64,000 nucleotides of DNA from Rhizomys pruinosus (GCA_009823505.1 VZQC01013731.1:133319-197318), one strand, 5' to 3'; shown: positions 10,388 through 22,715, counted from the stretch's first letter. Notes: generated by a model from the sequence alone, not told the origin. Numbers and translations: made by a program.

Positions 10388-10850
10388 GCAGGCAGGAGGC
10401 CATAAGTCACACAGGCAGGTACTTTTTGGGGTGGACTGTCTCACGGGCAGCTGGAAGAGGGTCTCGACTCTGAGCCCTCTTGTGGGGGGGTTCCCGTCTC
10501 TGCGGGACCATGCTTTGCCTTTGCAGCGTGACTAGTTGGGTTTGGGTTTGCTCTGGTCCCTCAGCAGCTTTATGTGGGCGGGATCCTGAGGCGCAGGCAG
10601 GAGGCCATAAGTCACTCAGGCAGGTACTTTTGGGGGTGGACTGTCTCAGAGGTGGCTGGAAGAGGGTCTCAACTCTGAGCCCTCTTGCGGGGGGTTCCCG
10701 TCCCCGCAGGACCATGTTTTGCCTTTGCAGCATGACTAGAGGGTTGGGTTTCAGTTTGCTCTGGTCCCTTGGCCGCTTTCTGTGGGCCAGGCCAGCTCCT
10801 GAGGCACAGGCAGGACGCCATAAGTTACTCAGGCAGGTACTGGGGGCGGG
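10388..10850 (+). promoter_or_regulatory. L1 5' UTR tandem monomers
   Basis: The block starting gcaggcaggaggccataagt recurs at 10388, 10593 and about 10806, a period of 205-213 bp, with the last copy cut short. Each unit carries the blocks ggaagagggtctc and gaccatg(c/t)tttgcctttg. Tandem G+C-rich monomers are the known promoter form of murine L1, where each unit adds promoter activity. Here about two and a third units remain. Confidence 0.85.
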
Positions 10851-11132
10851 CTAGGTCAGGCACCCCCCCACCCCCCCGCCAACAGGAATTGGTGAGAATC
10901 CAAGTGGACTTTCTTTTGGAGAACCTTCAGAACAAGAAGAGAAGATTGACTTAGGCTTCCGATATCCAATATATAAACAAAATTGAAAGCCTGAAACCTA
11001 GATAAGTCAATACTCCATAAACAAGGAGGAGGAAAGAAGAAGAAAAAAAAAGCATTGGAAGGAAGCAAGCAAAACCATCTGCTAACATAGTGAAAAGACA
11101 TTTGTGATTTGAACCACAAAAAGGAAACCCAC

Positions 11133-12294
11133 ATGCCAGGGACACGACGAAGGAACAACATGGGAAAGGCACAGGATAATCCTGCACCAGGCTCTACCAA
11201 ACCTGGAGGAGATAGCTACAATGGGATCCACATGGAGGAGACCCAAGGAACAGAGCTTAGAGGAATAATTGCAGACCTACGCAGAGAAATTAAACAAAAT
11301 AAAGAATTCAGAGAACTAAAGAGAAGGAATGAAAAACTCAAAAAGGACCTAGAGGGATACAATGACAAACTTCGGAAAGAACTAAAGGAACAGATTGACA
11401 AACTCCAGAAAGAATTAGAGGGAGAAAAAAACAAACTCCGAAAGGAAGTAGAAACACTGAAAAAGGAAGCTAACCAATGAAATAAGGAGCACCAAGAAGA
11501 GATTGAGAAGTTCAAAAAGGGAATGGAAATACTAAAGAAAACACAGGATGAAATGAAAAAGGAATTAGAACACTCATCCAATCAAGAAGAAAGGAAAGGA
11601 AAAAGCCTCAGAAGTAGAATAGAGGAAGCAGAACAAAGAATATCAGATCTGGAAGATAACACAGAGCAACTAAAAAGCTCAAATAAAGATTATGAAAAAT
11701 TTTTAAATACACAAAAGTGGAACAACCAGGAAATATGGGACACTATGAAAAGATCAAACCTCCGCATCATAGGAATACAGGAAGGAAAAGAATCTCAAGA
11801 GAATAGTATTGATCAGACCTTCAACAGAATAATAGATGAAAACTTCCCCAACCTAAAAATAGACAAACCCATACAAATACAAGAAGCACATAGGACTCCA
11901 AATAGACAAGATCAGAAACTCCCCACACCATATCATAGTTAAAATGTTAGATGCCCAAAACAAAGACAAAATTCTGAGGGCTACAAAAGAAAAACAAGTC
12001 ACATACAAAGGGAAACCCATCAGAATTACAACTGACTTCTCAGCTCAAACCATGAAAGCAAGAAGAACATGGAGCAAAGCATTCCCAGTGTTAAAGGACT
12101 ATGGATGCCAACCCAGAATACTTTACCCAGCAAAAATGTCGACTATACTTGAAGGAGAGAGAAAAATCTTCCATGACATAAACAAGATGATGGAATACAT
12201 GTCTGGAAAACCAACTCTTCATAAAATACTTGAAGCAATTCAAAGGGCAGAAGAGAGGAGCAACAATCCTCAAACACCTAGGAAAAGAAACTAA
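11133..12294 (+). pseudogene. L1 ORF1 (RNA-binding coiled-coil protein), broken
   Basis: The likely start is ATG at 11133 (MPGTRRRNNMGK). A long Lys/Glu/Leu heptad coiled coil follows, then the conserved RRM and C-terminal part with HRTPNRQDQK, ITTDFSAQTMKARR and QPRILYPAK. There are two lesions: an in-frame TGA at 11478-11480 inside the coiled coil, and a one-base frame slip near 11920-11940 where the frame changes by +1. About 385 codons are spanned, close to the usual 360-370 of rodent ORF1. The gap to ORF2 is 44 bases, as in other rodent L1s. Confidence 0.9.
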
Positions 12295-12338
12295 CAAAAA
12301 CATAACCATAGGAGCAAAATCAAAGGCTAGAAGTCCAA

Positions 12339-15300
12339 ATGGATAATAAAGTGAAAGGAAGCAACATCCATCTTTCAATTGTAACCTTAAATATTAATGG
12401 GCTAAACTCCCCAATCAAAAGGCATAGACTGGGAGAATGGATTAGGAAACAAAACCCATCTATATGCTGTCTACAAGAAACCCATCTCAATTTCAAGGAT
12501 AGGCACCAACTTAAGGTGAAGGGATGGAAGAAAGTATTCCAAGCAAATGGTACCAAAAAGAAAGCGGGTGTGGCTATTCTAATATCAGACAAAATAGACT
12601 TCAAAGCAAAAGAAATCAAAAGAGACAAAGAGGGCCATTACATCTTTATTAAAGGAACAATTGACGATGAAGATTTCACAATCATAAATATATATGCACC
12701 AAACACCAGTGCACCAAACTTTATAAAGACAATTCTTCAGGATCTCAAGGCACAGATTAACCCCAGCACACTAATACTAGGGGACTTCAATACCCCATTA
12801 AGTCCTCTAGACAGATCAACAGGACAAAGGATAAACAGAGAGACATCTGAACTAAATGACACAATACACCAAATGGACCTCACAGACATCTACCGAATAT
12901 TTCACCCAAACACCAGAGAATACACTTTCTACTCAGCACCTCATGGAACATTCTCCAAAATAGACCATATACTGGGACACAGGGAAAAACTCAACAAATA
13001 TAAAAAGGTTGAAATAATCTCATGCATTCTATCAGACCACAGTGCAATAAAACTCAATATCAACACCAGAATAAACCCTACAACCTACAGGAACACATGG
13101 AGACTAAACAACACTCTCCTGAATAATGAGTGGGTCAAGGAAGAAATAAAAAAAGAAATAAAAACATTCCTGGAACTGAATGACAATGATAAAACAACAC
13201 AGCAAAATCTATGGGACACTCTTAAAGCAATCCTAAGAGGGAAGTTTATAGCTCTAAGTGCCCACATTAAAAAAACAGAAAGAGCACAAGTGAACGATCT
13301 AACACTGCAGCTAAAAATACTTGAGAGACAACAACAAATGAACCCTAAACGGAGCAGACAAGAAGAAATAACAAAAATCAGAGCAGAGATCAATGAAATA
13401 GAAACAAAGAAAACCATACAAAAAATCAATGAATCCAAAAGTTGGTTCTTTGAGAGAATAAACAAGATAGACAGACCTCTAGCCCAGTTAACCAAAAGAA
13501 AGAGGGAACAACTCCAAATCAATAGAATCTGTGATGAAAGGGGAAATATCACAACAGACAATGAAAAGATCCAGACAATCATACGGGACTACTTCAAAAA
13601 CTTATATTCTACTAAGTTTGAAAACCTAGAAGAAATGGATGAATATCTGAAATCCTGGGAATCACCAAAGCTCAACCAAGAAGAGATCGACAGCCTAAAC
13701 AGACCAATAGTACAGGAAGAAATCGAAGATGTAATAAGTAGCCTCCCAACCAAAAAATGCCCAGGCCCGGATGGATTCACGGCAGAATTCTATAAAATAT
13801 TTCGTAAAGACTTACAACCATTACTACTTAAATTGTTTAGAAGGATACAAATGGAGGGACTTCTCCCAAATTCCTTCTATGAAGCCAGCATTACGCTACT
13901 ACCAAAACCAGGGAAAGATACAACCAAAAAGGAGAACTATAGACCCATCTCCCTAATGAACACAGATGCCAAAATTCTAAACAGGATTCTGGCAAATCGC
14001 ATACAGACTCACATCAAGAAAATCATCCACCATGACCAAGTTGGATTCATACCAGACATGCAGGGATGGTTCAACATACGAAAATCAATAAACATCATCA
14101 AACATATCAATGGACTGAAGGACAAAAACCACACCATCATCTCAATTGATGCGGAGAAAGCCTTTGACAAAATCCAGCACCCTTTCATGTTTAAAGTCCT
14201 GGAGGGAATTGGTCTGGAGGGATCATTCCTCAATGTAATCAAAGCCATATACAGAAAACCCACAGCCAATATCATCCTAAATGGGGAAATGACAGAAGCA
14301 TTCCCCTTAAAGGTAGGAACTCGGCAAGGCTGCCCCCTGTCACCACTCCTCTTCAATATAGTGCTAGAAACCCTAGCTAGGGCAATAAGGCAAGAAAAGG
14401 AAATTAAAGGAGTTCTAATTGGAAAAGAGGAAGTCAAGCTATCCCTTTTTGCTGATGATATGATTGTCTACCTAAGGGATGCTAAGAACTCCACCAGAAA
14501 ACTCCTAGAAACGATTAAGAGCTTTGGTAAAGTGGCAGGATACAAAATAAACCTAGAAAAATCAGTAGCCTTTCTGTACACCAACAACAAGCAATTGAAG
14601 AAGGACTACAAGGAGACCTTCCCACTCACAATAGCCTCAAAAACAATAAAATACCTAGGAACAAACCTAACCAAAGACACCAAGGATCTCTACAACAAAA
14701 ATTTTAAACCCCTGAAAAAGGAAATTGAGGAAGACATCAGAAGATGGACAAACCTCCCATGCTCATGGATTGGGAAAATAAATATAGTAAAAATGTCCAT
14801 CCTACCCAAACTAGTGTACAGATTTAATGCGATCCCAATCAAAATCCCCAAGAGTTTCTTCACAGGCTTGGAAAAAAAAATCCTCAATTTCATTTGGAAA
14901 AACAAAAGACCCCGAATAGCCAAAGCAACCCTGAGTGAAAAGAGCAATACAGGGGGGATCGCTATACCAGACATCAAACTATACTACAGGGCTATAGTCA
15001 TAAAGACAGCCTGGTACTGGCACAAAAACAGACCAGTTGACCAATGGAATAAAACTGAAGATCCAAACCTGAGCTCATACAATTTCAGCCACCTCATATT
15101 TGACAAGGGGGCCAAGAAGACACAATGGAAGAAAGACAGCATCTTCAGCAAGTGGTGCTGGCAAAACTGGATCACCACTTGTAGAAGAATGAAATTAAAC
15201 CCCTACCTCTCACCTTGTACAAAGGTCAACTCCAGATGGACCAAAGACCTCAACGTGAAACCCCAAACTCTGGAGGTGATAGAAGAGAAGCTTGGCAGCA

Positions 15301-16172
15301 GACTACAAGACATAGGTGTAGGAAAAGACTTCCTAAATCAGACAGCAGCTGCACAAGAAATAAGATCGACAATTGACAAATGGGACCTCATTAAACTCAA
15401 AAGCTTCTGTACATCAAAGGAAGCAATAAAGGAAGTGAGGAGAAGACCCACAGAGTGGGAGGAAACCTTCACAGCAGATACATCTGACAAAGCATTAATT
15501 TCCAGAGTATACAAGCTACTCAAAAAACAAAGAAGAAAGAAAACAAATGAATCATTCAAAAGATGGAGCAAAGATCTGAATAGAGACTTCACAGAGGAGG
15601 AGTTAGAGATGGCCGAGAAACATCTTAAGAAGTGTTCAACATCTCTGATAATTAAGGAAATGCAAATTAAAACCACTCTGAGATATCACCTTACTCCAAT
15701 AAGACTGGCTAGGATCAGGAACATGAATGATACCAAGTGCTGGAGAGGTTGTGGGGAAAGGGGAACACTCATCCATTGCTGGTGGGAATGTAAACTTGTA
15801 CAGCCACTATGGAAAGCAGTGTGGAGAACCCTTAGAAGACTCAAAATGAGCCTTCCATTTGACCCAGTCATACCACTCCTGGGTATATACCCACAAGACA
15901 CAACTTACTGCAAAGATACATGCACAGCTATGTTTATTGCAGCTCTGTTCACAATAGCAAAAAGCTGGAACCAGCCCAGGTGCCCTTCAACTGACGAGTG
16001 GATAGAGAAAATGTGGTACATGTATACAATGGAATACTATGCAGCAGTAAAGAGGGACAACATCATGAAATTTGCAGGTAAATGGATGGAGCTGGAAGAC
16101 ATTATGTTAAGTGAAGTAACACAGTCCCAGAAAAACAAACGACAAATGGTGTCCCTCATATGTGGATGCTAG
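12339..16172 (+). CDS. L1 ORF2p: endonuclease-reverse transcriptase, open
   Basis: This is 1277 codons without a stop, about the length of mouse ORF2p (about 1281). The N-terminal apurinic-type endonuclease shows LNINGLNS (N20), CLQETH (E47), GDFNTPLS (D149) and SDHS near residue 230. The reverse transcriptase core shows [31 protein letters not shown] and the catalytic FADDM (D706, D707). The C-terminal Cys-rich motif CWRGC with HCWWEC starts at C1134. An intact ORF2 in an element with a dead ORF1 could still supply reverse transcriptase and endonuclease if translated. No activity can be inferred from sequence alone. Confidence 0.95.
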   Translation: MDNKVKGSNIHLSIVTLNINGLNSPIKRHRLGEWIRKQNPSICCLQETHLNFKDRHQLKVKGWKKVFQANGTKKKAGVAILISDKIDFKAKEIKRDKEGHYIFIKGTIDDEDFTIINIYAPNTSAPNFIKTILQDLKAQINPSTLILGDFNTPLSPLDRSTGQRINRETSELNDTIHQMDLTDIYRIFHPNTREYTFYSAPHGTFSKIDHILGHREKLNKYKKVEIISCILSDHSAIKLNINTRINPTTYRNTWRLNNTLLNNEWVKEEIKKEIKTFLELNDNDKTTQQNLWDTLKAILRGKFIALSAHIKKTERAQVNDLTLQLKILERQQQMNPKRSRQEEITKIRAEINEIETKKTIQKINESKSWFFERINKIDRPLAQLTKRKREQLQINRICDERGNITTDNEKIQTIIRDYFKNLYSTKFENLEEMDEYLKSWESPKLNQEEIDSLNRPIVQEEIEDVISSLPTKKCPGPDGFTAEFYKIFRKDLQPLLLKLFRRIQMEGLLPNSFYEASITLLPKPGKDTTKKENYRPISLMNTDAKILNRILANRIQTHIKKIIHHDQVGFIPDMQGWFNIRKSINIIKHINGLKDKNHTIISIDAEKAFDKIQHPFMFKVLEGIGLEGSFLNVIKAIYRKPTANIILNGEMTEAFPLKVGTRQGCPLSPLLFNIVLETLARAIRQEKEIKGVLIGKEEVKLSLFADDMIVYLRDAKNSTRKLLETIKSFGKVAGYKINLEKSVAFLYTNNKQLKKDYKETFPLTIASKTIKYLGTNLTKDTKDLYNKNFKPLKKEIEEDIRRWTNLPCSWIGKINIVKMSILPKLVYRFNAIPIKIPKSFFTGLEKKILNFIWKNKRPRIAKATLSEKSNTGGIAIPDIKLYYRAIVIKTAWYWHKNRPVDQWNKTEDPNLSSYNFSHLIFDKGAKKTQWKKDSIFSKWCWQNWITTCRRMKLNPYLSPCTKVNSRWTKDLNVKPQTLEVIEEKLGSRLQDIGVGKDFLNQTAAAQEIRSTIDKWDLIKLKSFCTSKEAIKEVRRRPTEWEETFTADTSDKALISRVYKLLKKQRRKKTNESFKRWSKDLNRDFTEEELEMAEKHLKKCSTSLIIKEMQIKTTLRYHLTPIRLARIRNMNDTKCWRGCGERGTLIHCWWECKLVQPLWKAVWRTLRRLKMSLPFDPVIPLLGIYPQDTTYCKDTCTAMFIAALFTIAKSWNQPRCPSTDEWIEKMWYMYTMEYYAAVKRDNIMKFAGKWMELEDIMLSEVTQSQKNKRQMVSLICGC

Positions 16173-18471
16173 TACCAACAACCCAGATATAAATATTTCT
16201 CATGGAGAGGGATGCATAGTAAAAGAACAACAGAAAGACTGCATCAGAAAATGGACTGAAATGGTGAATTGGAAAGGGGGGATGGGTGGGAGAGGGACAC
16301 GGGTGTATATTCGATTAAGGCATATTTAATTGACGTGAGCTCAGCAAGTACCCAGTTTCGCCTAGACACTGTCTACAGGACACATGGTGTTTTAGGACTT
16401 AGTAAAAGTAAAAGTAAACATGTGTATATTAAACAACATTGGTTTACAGAATCTGATAAAAATGGTAATGCATCTGAATTAAATGGAGATATAATTCGCT
16501 GTTGCCCACATTTGCTTTACATAAAATCTGTAGAGCAAGAACTTTGGGATTGACACATACAAATGTTCTCTATAATTTCTCTGTTGTACAGTATCACCTT
16601 GTAGCATTCTCTTTAAGATGATTTAACGTAAAAATTAAGTTTGCTTCCCAAGTTAATCATATATAGTCACCCAAAACAACATGGGTGAATTTGATGAAAT
16701 CTGTGCCTTGACTCCACCCTATAGTCATGTATAATACAACTGTCTTCTGGAGACTCATACGCTAAAAAAAAGGGGGGGGGATACAGAAAGACATGAAACC
16801 TTTTCATCAAACCCTTGCAATTCAAATCTTAAAACTAACTATGGGAAAAGATTTGTTTGTTCCAACAGGACAAAACGTCACCAACTTAACGGCTGAGAAA
16901 GAAAAGATACAGGTTTGCATTGAGTAGGATGTACCAAAAAGTGGCAACGGAAAGGCTGACCCGTCTGAACATTCAAAGGAAGAAAAGCCTCAGATTGCCA
17001 TAAACATCGAACCCCTCTGTGGATCCTACATGTAACAACTAGTTATAATGAGTCCTAATGAAACTTACCTTCTAGGTGCCACAAAGGTTCTGATATGAGA
17101 GACTTCCTTGCCTTCCCACCCATAGAACAAGGAGAAATATGACAATGATGAGGTCGCTCCCCAACTGTAAATTGGAGACAACTATTGTAGAGGTAATCTC
17201 TTATAAAACCGGTAAAACTGCTTTCTTTAATTGACTACTAGACATGGGAACTGTGGAAGGGATTACTCTCTGTTCAGAACCAAATATAATACTAAAGTCC
17301 TAGGGCTATGCACTCAGGCAAAATATATTAATACAGGAGCTCTGACATCAGCAATGGATTGTTCTACCAGGTGGATGTTGGCCAGGGGATCCAAGGCCCC
17401 ACAAAAGGTAAGGGCTCCTTGCCTCTAAGTTGGGATACCTACAGGAGGAGAGGCAATAAGACCCTGCTGCCGAAGACCTGACGTTAACATGGGAGGGATG
17501 TATTGAGACCACACATGCAAGTGTACAGATGGCCTCTGGAATGCCAGAGAGTGTTACCAAAGGCCACTAAACCAATAAAGCAAATATGGGTCTCCCTGAG
17601 TCAAGCAAGACTCCACCGTCAGCACCAGCTACACCTCACCTGCCTGGAAATACTGTGCAGCAGAGGCAGCCATGTGCCTGTATATCCCAAATCTAATTGG
17701 CTATTGGCTCTCCCCTTGGAGAAATAACCCATGGCTGATGCCACAAGCTTACATCCTCTACAGGTTAGGAGATGTTATAAGCCACAGTAAGACCCTGTCA
17801 TATTTAACAGGGGGGAAAATTGTAATTCATGGATTAACATATCCAAACATGTGTCTATGCTAAAGTAACCTACCATAACTATTAGTGCTGCTTAAATACC
17901 TATATATCTAATTGCTTGTTCTTCATTAGTAGGATCGAAAGGTTATTCCTGGACAAACTGTCAGCCCATGAAAGGAAACAGCCAGAATTGACCAGAGTCC
18001 AAGTCAACAGCTCCAGAGAGAGTGGACTGTTTTACCTCTCATCCACCTGTGCCCCTTTTCTAAGCCTAGGGAACAACCTGCGGAAGAGGGGGCGTGGTAG
18101 AATGTAAGGGCTGCGATTGGGGTGAATGGTGAAACTACAGCAATGTAGTCTGGACACTCATTTGATCAACTTGATTGAACAAACAACCTGTCACCCCCCA
18201 CTGGATGGTGGGGCTGTAGGTGTTTGGGCACAACAGCCTGCAGATAGGTTTTGCATGAAGGATGCTTGTACTCATGGATTATCACTTATAGCTAAAAATG
18301 AAAAAAAAAAAAAATGAGAGAAAGATGCAGGACAGTTATGGCAGAATGCATGATCTGGGATGGGGTGGGGTGGGGTGGGGGGAAGGGAAAGAGAAATATG
18401 CCTGAACTGAATTGGAAAATGATGTTGAAATACACAAAGCATCAATAAAAATGAAAATAAAAAAAGAAATA
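16173..18471 (+). other. Unusually long L1 3' UTR
   Basis: From the ORF2 stop to the A-rich tail is about 2.3 kb, against roughly 0.6-0.75 kb in mouse L1. A first G-rich stretch lies at about 16275-16310 and a second, polyguanine-type one at about 18355-18390, just before the aatacacaaagcatcaataa terminus. The last 370 bp are also found alone at 56133-56506, so that end belongs to a mobile family. I do not recognise the middle part (about 16320-18060). It has only short open frames and may be UTR proper, an old insertion or captured flanking DNA. Confidence 0.7.
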
Positions 18472-18508
18472 AATAAAAAAGAAATAAAACTGTTAAAATT
18501 AATTATAT

Positions 18509-19165
18509 CCCACTGAAGTGGGATCTTTTTAATGAACTGGCAAGGATTTGAGCAAATGGGAATGCGTATACACTGTTGGTGGGAGTGCAAACTGCCCCAG
18601 TTACTGAAAAATCAGTGGGAAGATTCCTCAAAATGCTAAAAATAGATCTGTCATATGGCTGGGTTATACCACTCCTGGACATCTTCCAAAGAACCTTACA
18701 ATAGAAAATACCTATACATCCATATTCATTGCTGCTCTCCTCACAAAAATGAGGAGACAGAATCAATTTAGATATCTATCAAGTGAAGAACAAATAATGA
18801 AATGTGGGATATTCATACAAAGAAATTCATTTAGCAGTAAACAAAAAAATGAAATTTAGGAAAGTAAATGGAAAAAATTATACTGACTAGGGTACCTCAG
18901 ACCAAGAAAGACAAGTGCCACATGTTCTCTCTTATATGTATATCATGGCATACAATTATTTTTGTTTTAACTTGGAATCTCTGTAGACTGGAAGGTAGAA
19001 GGTGTCTATGGGCACAGAGAAGAGGCCTGAAGATGGGTGGACAGTATAACTCAAGTGAAATGGAAGTAGAAGGAGGAATATTAAGATTGTAAGATTTAAA
19101 GAAGGAAGGGGGAAGGTTAATCAACATAAAAGATATAAGAAAATATATGAAAACTTGTTGGTGTA
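18509..19165 (+). mobile_element. Old L1 fragment, ORF2 3' end
   Basis: Decayed coding sequence reads as the ORF2 C-terminus: a TLLVGVQT-like stretch, then a VIPLLDIF block and YSLISG-type residues. An A/G-rich 3' UTR start follows. Frames are broken many times. It was the target site context for the B2 and L1 insertions just upstream. Confidence 0.75.
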
Positions 19166-19179
19166 TAAGCTAATTTTAA

Positions 19180-19247
19180 AATGGGTTTTTTGGTCTTTTT
19201 GAGACAGTCTCCCTTTAGTCCCAGCTGCCCTGGAACTCACTATGTAG
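19180..19247 (-). mobile_element. B1 fragment
   Basis: 3' half of a reverse B1 (ttttgagacagtctcccttt). Confidence 0.6.
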
Positions 19248-19271
19248 TTAAAATGTTTTAAAAAAATAGTT

Positions 19272-19487
19272 TGGAGCCAGTGAGCTATCTCAGTGGCTGA
19301 AGACACTTGGTTCCAAACCTGATAACATGAATTCAATCTCCAGAACTCACATGGTATAAGGAGAAAATTGAGTCCTGCAGACTGTTCTGTGATCTCCAAA
19401 CACACTGTTATATGTGTGAGTGCATGTACACACACACACAAACACACACACATACAGAGAGAGAGAGAGCAAATAAACACAATTTTT
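19272..19487 (+). mobile_element. B3 SINE with (CA)n and (GA)n tail
   Basis: Contains cctgataacatgaattcaat; the tail holds CA and GA microsatellites. Confidence 0.7.
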
Positions 19488-19500
19488 AAAAGAGAGTTTG

Positions 19501-19568
19501 GAAAATGTTGTATGAAATACACAAAGCATCAATAAAAAAAATAAATAAAATAAATAAATAAATAAAAT
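19501..19568 (+). mobile_element. Ultra-short 5'-truncated L1 insertion
   Basis: Only about 30 bases of L1 3' end (gaaatacacaaagcatcaat) plus an A-rich tail are present. They are bounded by a perfect 13-bp duplication aaaagagagtttg (19488-19500 and 19569-19581). The end matches that of the full-length L1 at about 18425-18450. Confidence 0.85.
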
Positions 19569-19581
19569 AAAAGAGAGTTTG

Positions 19582-22131
19582 AACAGAGATACCCTATATG
19601 GTGAATAATGCCAACCCCAGACACAATGGATAATCTAAAGAAACATGCAAGTGTCACATGTGGAATATCTCCCTATGAGTTTTTGTTCAGGAAAGCCCCA
19701 GAAAGCCTCCCAAGAACACAAGTCAATGCTCTTGATTGCCCACCAGAACTTAATGGTACAACCCTACTGATGCTGAGAGGAAAAAATCAAGTCACAGATA
19801 AAAGCAAGCCCATCAAAATTCCCACTGAGTTTTTCATTGAAGACCATGAATAGCAGAAGTTACTGGAACAATGTCCTGCAAGTTATAAAATGCCAATGCC
19901 AGCACAGTAAAACCATCAGTCGCAATTGCAGGAGAAAAAAAATTCCTTGATAAAAACAGATTTCAAGAATTTTTGTCTACTAATCCTGCTCTGCAGAATA
20001 TACAAGAAGAAATACTTCAGTCTGAAGAAAAGATTAAACACAGGCAAGTGTGCACAGGAATAAATAATTCCAGAACAATTAACAAAAAGAGGTCTAAAAA
20101 AAGACCACCACCACAAAAAATAGGAATATTGTTTAATGACAATTCTCAATATTAATAGTCTTAATTCCCCAATAGAGAAATACAGACTAACAGATTAAAT
20201 TATAGAACAGGATCCGTCTTCTTTTTTCTGCTTTCAAGAAGCTCAACTCACTATCAATGACAGACACAACCTTAAGGAAAAACTTTAGAAAGAAGTATGC
20301 CACAGAAAGGGAATAAAAAACAAGCAAGCATAGCTATCCTAACATCTGACAAAACAGACTTCAAACAGTACTATCAAAAGGGATGAGGAAAGATACTTCC
20401 TATTCATTAAACATTTATGCTCCAAAAACTAAAAACAACATTTTGACCCCAACACAGTAATAGCGGGAGTCTTCAAAACCCCACTCTCACCAAGAGACAG
20501 ATCATCCAGACAAAAAGTAAACAGAGAAACTCTGGAGTTAAATGACATCAAAAATCAATTGGATCTAAGTGATATTTTCAGAACATTCCACCCAAACACT
20601 AAAGAATACACTTTCTCAGCAGCCTTGGAAATGTCTCCCAAATCAACCACATATCATGCAACTGAAGGCCAGGAACACAGAAGGTCACAAATGGCCAAAG
20701 CATGGAGATTAAGAGTCTGAAGAGTATGGGTCCTTGGCAGGACTCCTATATTAAGCTTCACTCACCCAGGGCTCAGGGACTATTGTTTAAGATGGGGAAG
20801 AAAGGTTATAAGAGACAGGGAGGAGGTCCATGACCACATGGAAATAGAACCCTCCTGGGATCCTGCTTATATGAACTTACAACAATTGTGTTAGCATGTA
20901 CCCAAGACCCATGCAAACTGGAGCTGACAAAAACCCAGCATGGAACTGGGGAAATGGGCCACAGACCCCAATCACAGTTGAAGAAATACTGGAAGTAGAT
21001 TACTTTTGCATGAGGAAATGCTGATCTTAAAGTGAGGGACTCTGGATGGACTGACTAAACCTCAGTGGAGGAACTTGCACTGAGTAACATCCAGGGACAT
21101 TCAATAGGCCTTGACACAAATGACAGAGTGTATGAATTCCAGTGGGAGGAGGTGTGGTGGGAGGGTACCAGTGAGGAAGAGTGTGTGGTGACTAAGTAAA
21201 GGAGATGCTCTGTATGAAATGCACAAAAATTCAATAAAAACTTTTTTAAAGATGCAGAAAATGCATCTGTCAAAATCCAACATGTCTTCATGATAAAAGT
21301 CCTAAAGAGAACAGTAATGGAGAGAACATACATCAACTTGATAAAGACTATATATTACAAACTCATAGCCAACATTCTTCTAAATGGAGAAAAAAATCAA
21401 AGCATTCCCATTAAAATAAGGAATGAGACTGGACTGCCCACTATCTCTACTCCTTTTCTATACAGTGATTGAAGCCTTAGCTAGAGTAATAAGACAAAAG
21501 AAGGAAATTAAGAGGACACTACTAGGAAAAGAAGAATTCCAATTATCTCTATTTGAAGATCACATATTATACATAAGAAATCTCAAAAAATCCACTAGAA
21601 AGCTTTGAGAAATGATTAACACTTTCAGTAAAGAGGTAGGATACATAATCAAATTCAAAAAATTAGTGGCCTTTCTATATACCAATAAGCATGCTAAGAA
21701 AGATCATGGAAATGCTTCCAATCTCAACAGCCTTAACATACATCTAGGAATAAGCCTAAACAAGGAGGAAAAAGACCTCTACAATAAAAACTAAATTTTT
21801 GAAGGAGGAGATTGAGAAAGACCGTAGAAGAAGGAAAGATCTCCCATGCTCATGGGTTGGTAGAATTAATACTGTGAAAATGACAATCTTATCAAAAGCA
21901 ATTTACACATTTAATGCAATCCCAATCAAAATCCCCATGGCATTCTTCACAGAAATAGGGGGAAAATGTAAAATTCATATGGATAAACAAAAGGCCCCAG
22001 ATAGCCAAAGTATTCCTGAGCAAAAGTATCAGTGCTGCAAAGATTACCACACCAATACTCTCCTTTGGAAAACTGTTTTTAGCGACAATAACAGGAAACT
22101 GACATGGAGTGGCAAGATTAAAGGAGATTAA
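19582..22131 (+). mobile_element. Old L1 mosaic (ORF1 and ORF2 pieces around another L1 3' end)
   Basis: ORF1 RNA-binding remnants lie at about 19608-20155 (PRTQVNALDCPP, DKSKPIKIPTEF, LSTNPALQ-like). An ORF2 endonuclease piece follows to about 20690. A different L1-type 3' end of about 560 bp ends in aattcaataaaaac near 21240. Then ORF2 reverse transcriptase pieces run to 22131 ([32 protein letters not shown]). Every frame is interrupted. About 1.1 kb of ORF2 is missing between the two ORF2 parts. Confidence 0.75.
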
Positions 22132-22647
22132 GGAATAGTACCTGTATTAAAGTGACACTCTTCGTACTATTCACTAGGTTGACTTTGAAGCAAATGTTTC
22201 TGCAAGTCAATTCTACAATTGGGAAGGACTCAAATGAAGTATACAGATATTTTGAATACATTATATAATTATTTTAAGATTCAGTGGCTTTAGTTCTCAG
22301 AGTATTTCATATGTATAGTTCATTTAATATTTACAGCAGCCTCATCCATCCTTCTCATTTTCCTTTAGACTGGCCACTGTGCATTCTCCTCACTACCCTG
22401 ACATATCACAAACCACCTAGCTTGAAAGTCCAATCATTTCTCCATTGCCAGAGTTCTGAATTGCTTGACTTATTTTTCACATTTTACTATTATCGTTTTC
22501 ACAATTGTGCGATGTAGAAAATTCTGTATTGTAAATTTTGTTCTAGTTGCTATTTGCAGGCAACAGCAATGTGCTGTTTTTAAATAAATACTGCTCCTTA
22601 AGGTCCATTCATCATAAAAAAAAAGTAAGACAGATATCCTGGTTTAC

Positions 22648-22715
22648 CTCCCTTGCCACTTTGTACACCAGTTGGTAAAGAAGAGGCGTGCAATCAACTC
22701 GGAGAGTGTAATTGC
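22648..22715 (-). CDS. Naalad2: Naalad2 exon 13
   Basis: This 68-bp exon encodes residues 449-471: [19 protein letters not shown], then VARE. R454 corresponds to R463 of the arginine patch that binds acidic substrates. NYT is a potential glycosylation site. Intron 13, which follows, is the largest (12.9 kb) and holds the full-length L1. Confidence 0.94.

Larger units (their letters stand above)
10384..18471 (+). mobile_element. Full-length LINE-1, antisense to Naalad2 in intron 13
   Basis: The element has 5' tandem monomers (10384 to about 10850), ORF1 remnants, an intact ORF2, a long 3' UTR and an A-rich tail. The 12-bp aataaaaaagaa precedes it (10372-10383) and follows it (18472-18483), the target-site duplication. 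That target is the A-rich tail of the B2 starting at 10173. Transcription would run opposite to Naalad2. ORF1 is broken, so autonomous mobility is unlikely without ORF1p from elsewhere. Confidence 0.93.

Noticed and set aside
10173..10850. B2-L1 chimera made by template switching
   Set aside because: A duplication enclosing B2+L1 first suggested it, but a second, separate 12-bp duplication (aataaaaaagaa) brackets the L1 alone, so nested insertion explains everything.
16269..16553. 94-codon frame after L1 ORF2 as a captured gene
   Set aside because: No recognisable domain, and it lies within the L1 3' UTR; kept only as part of the unexplained UTR middle.
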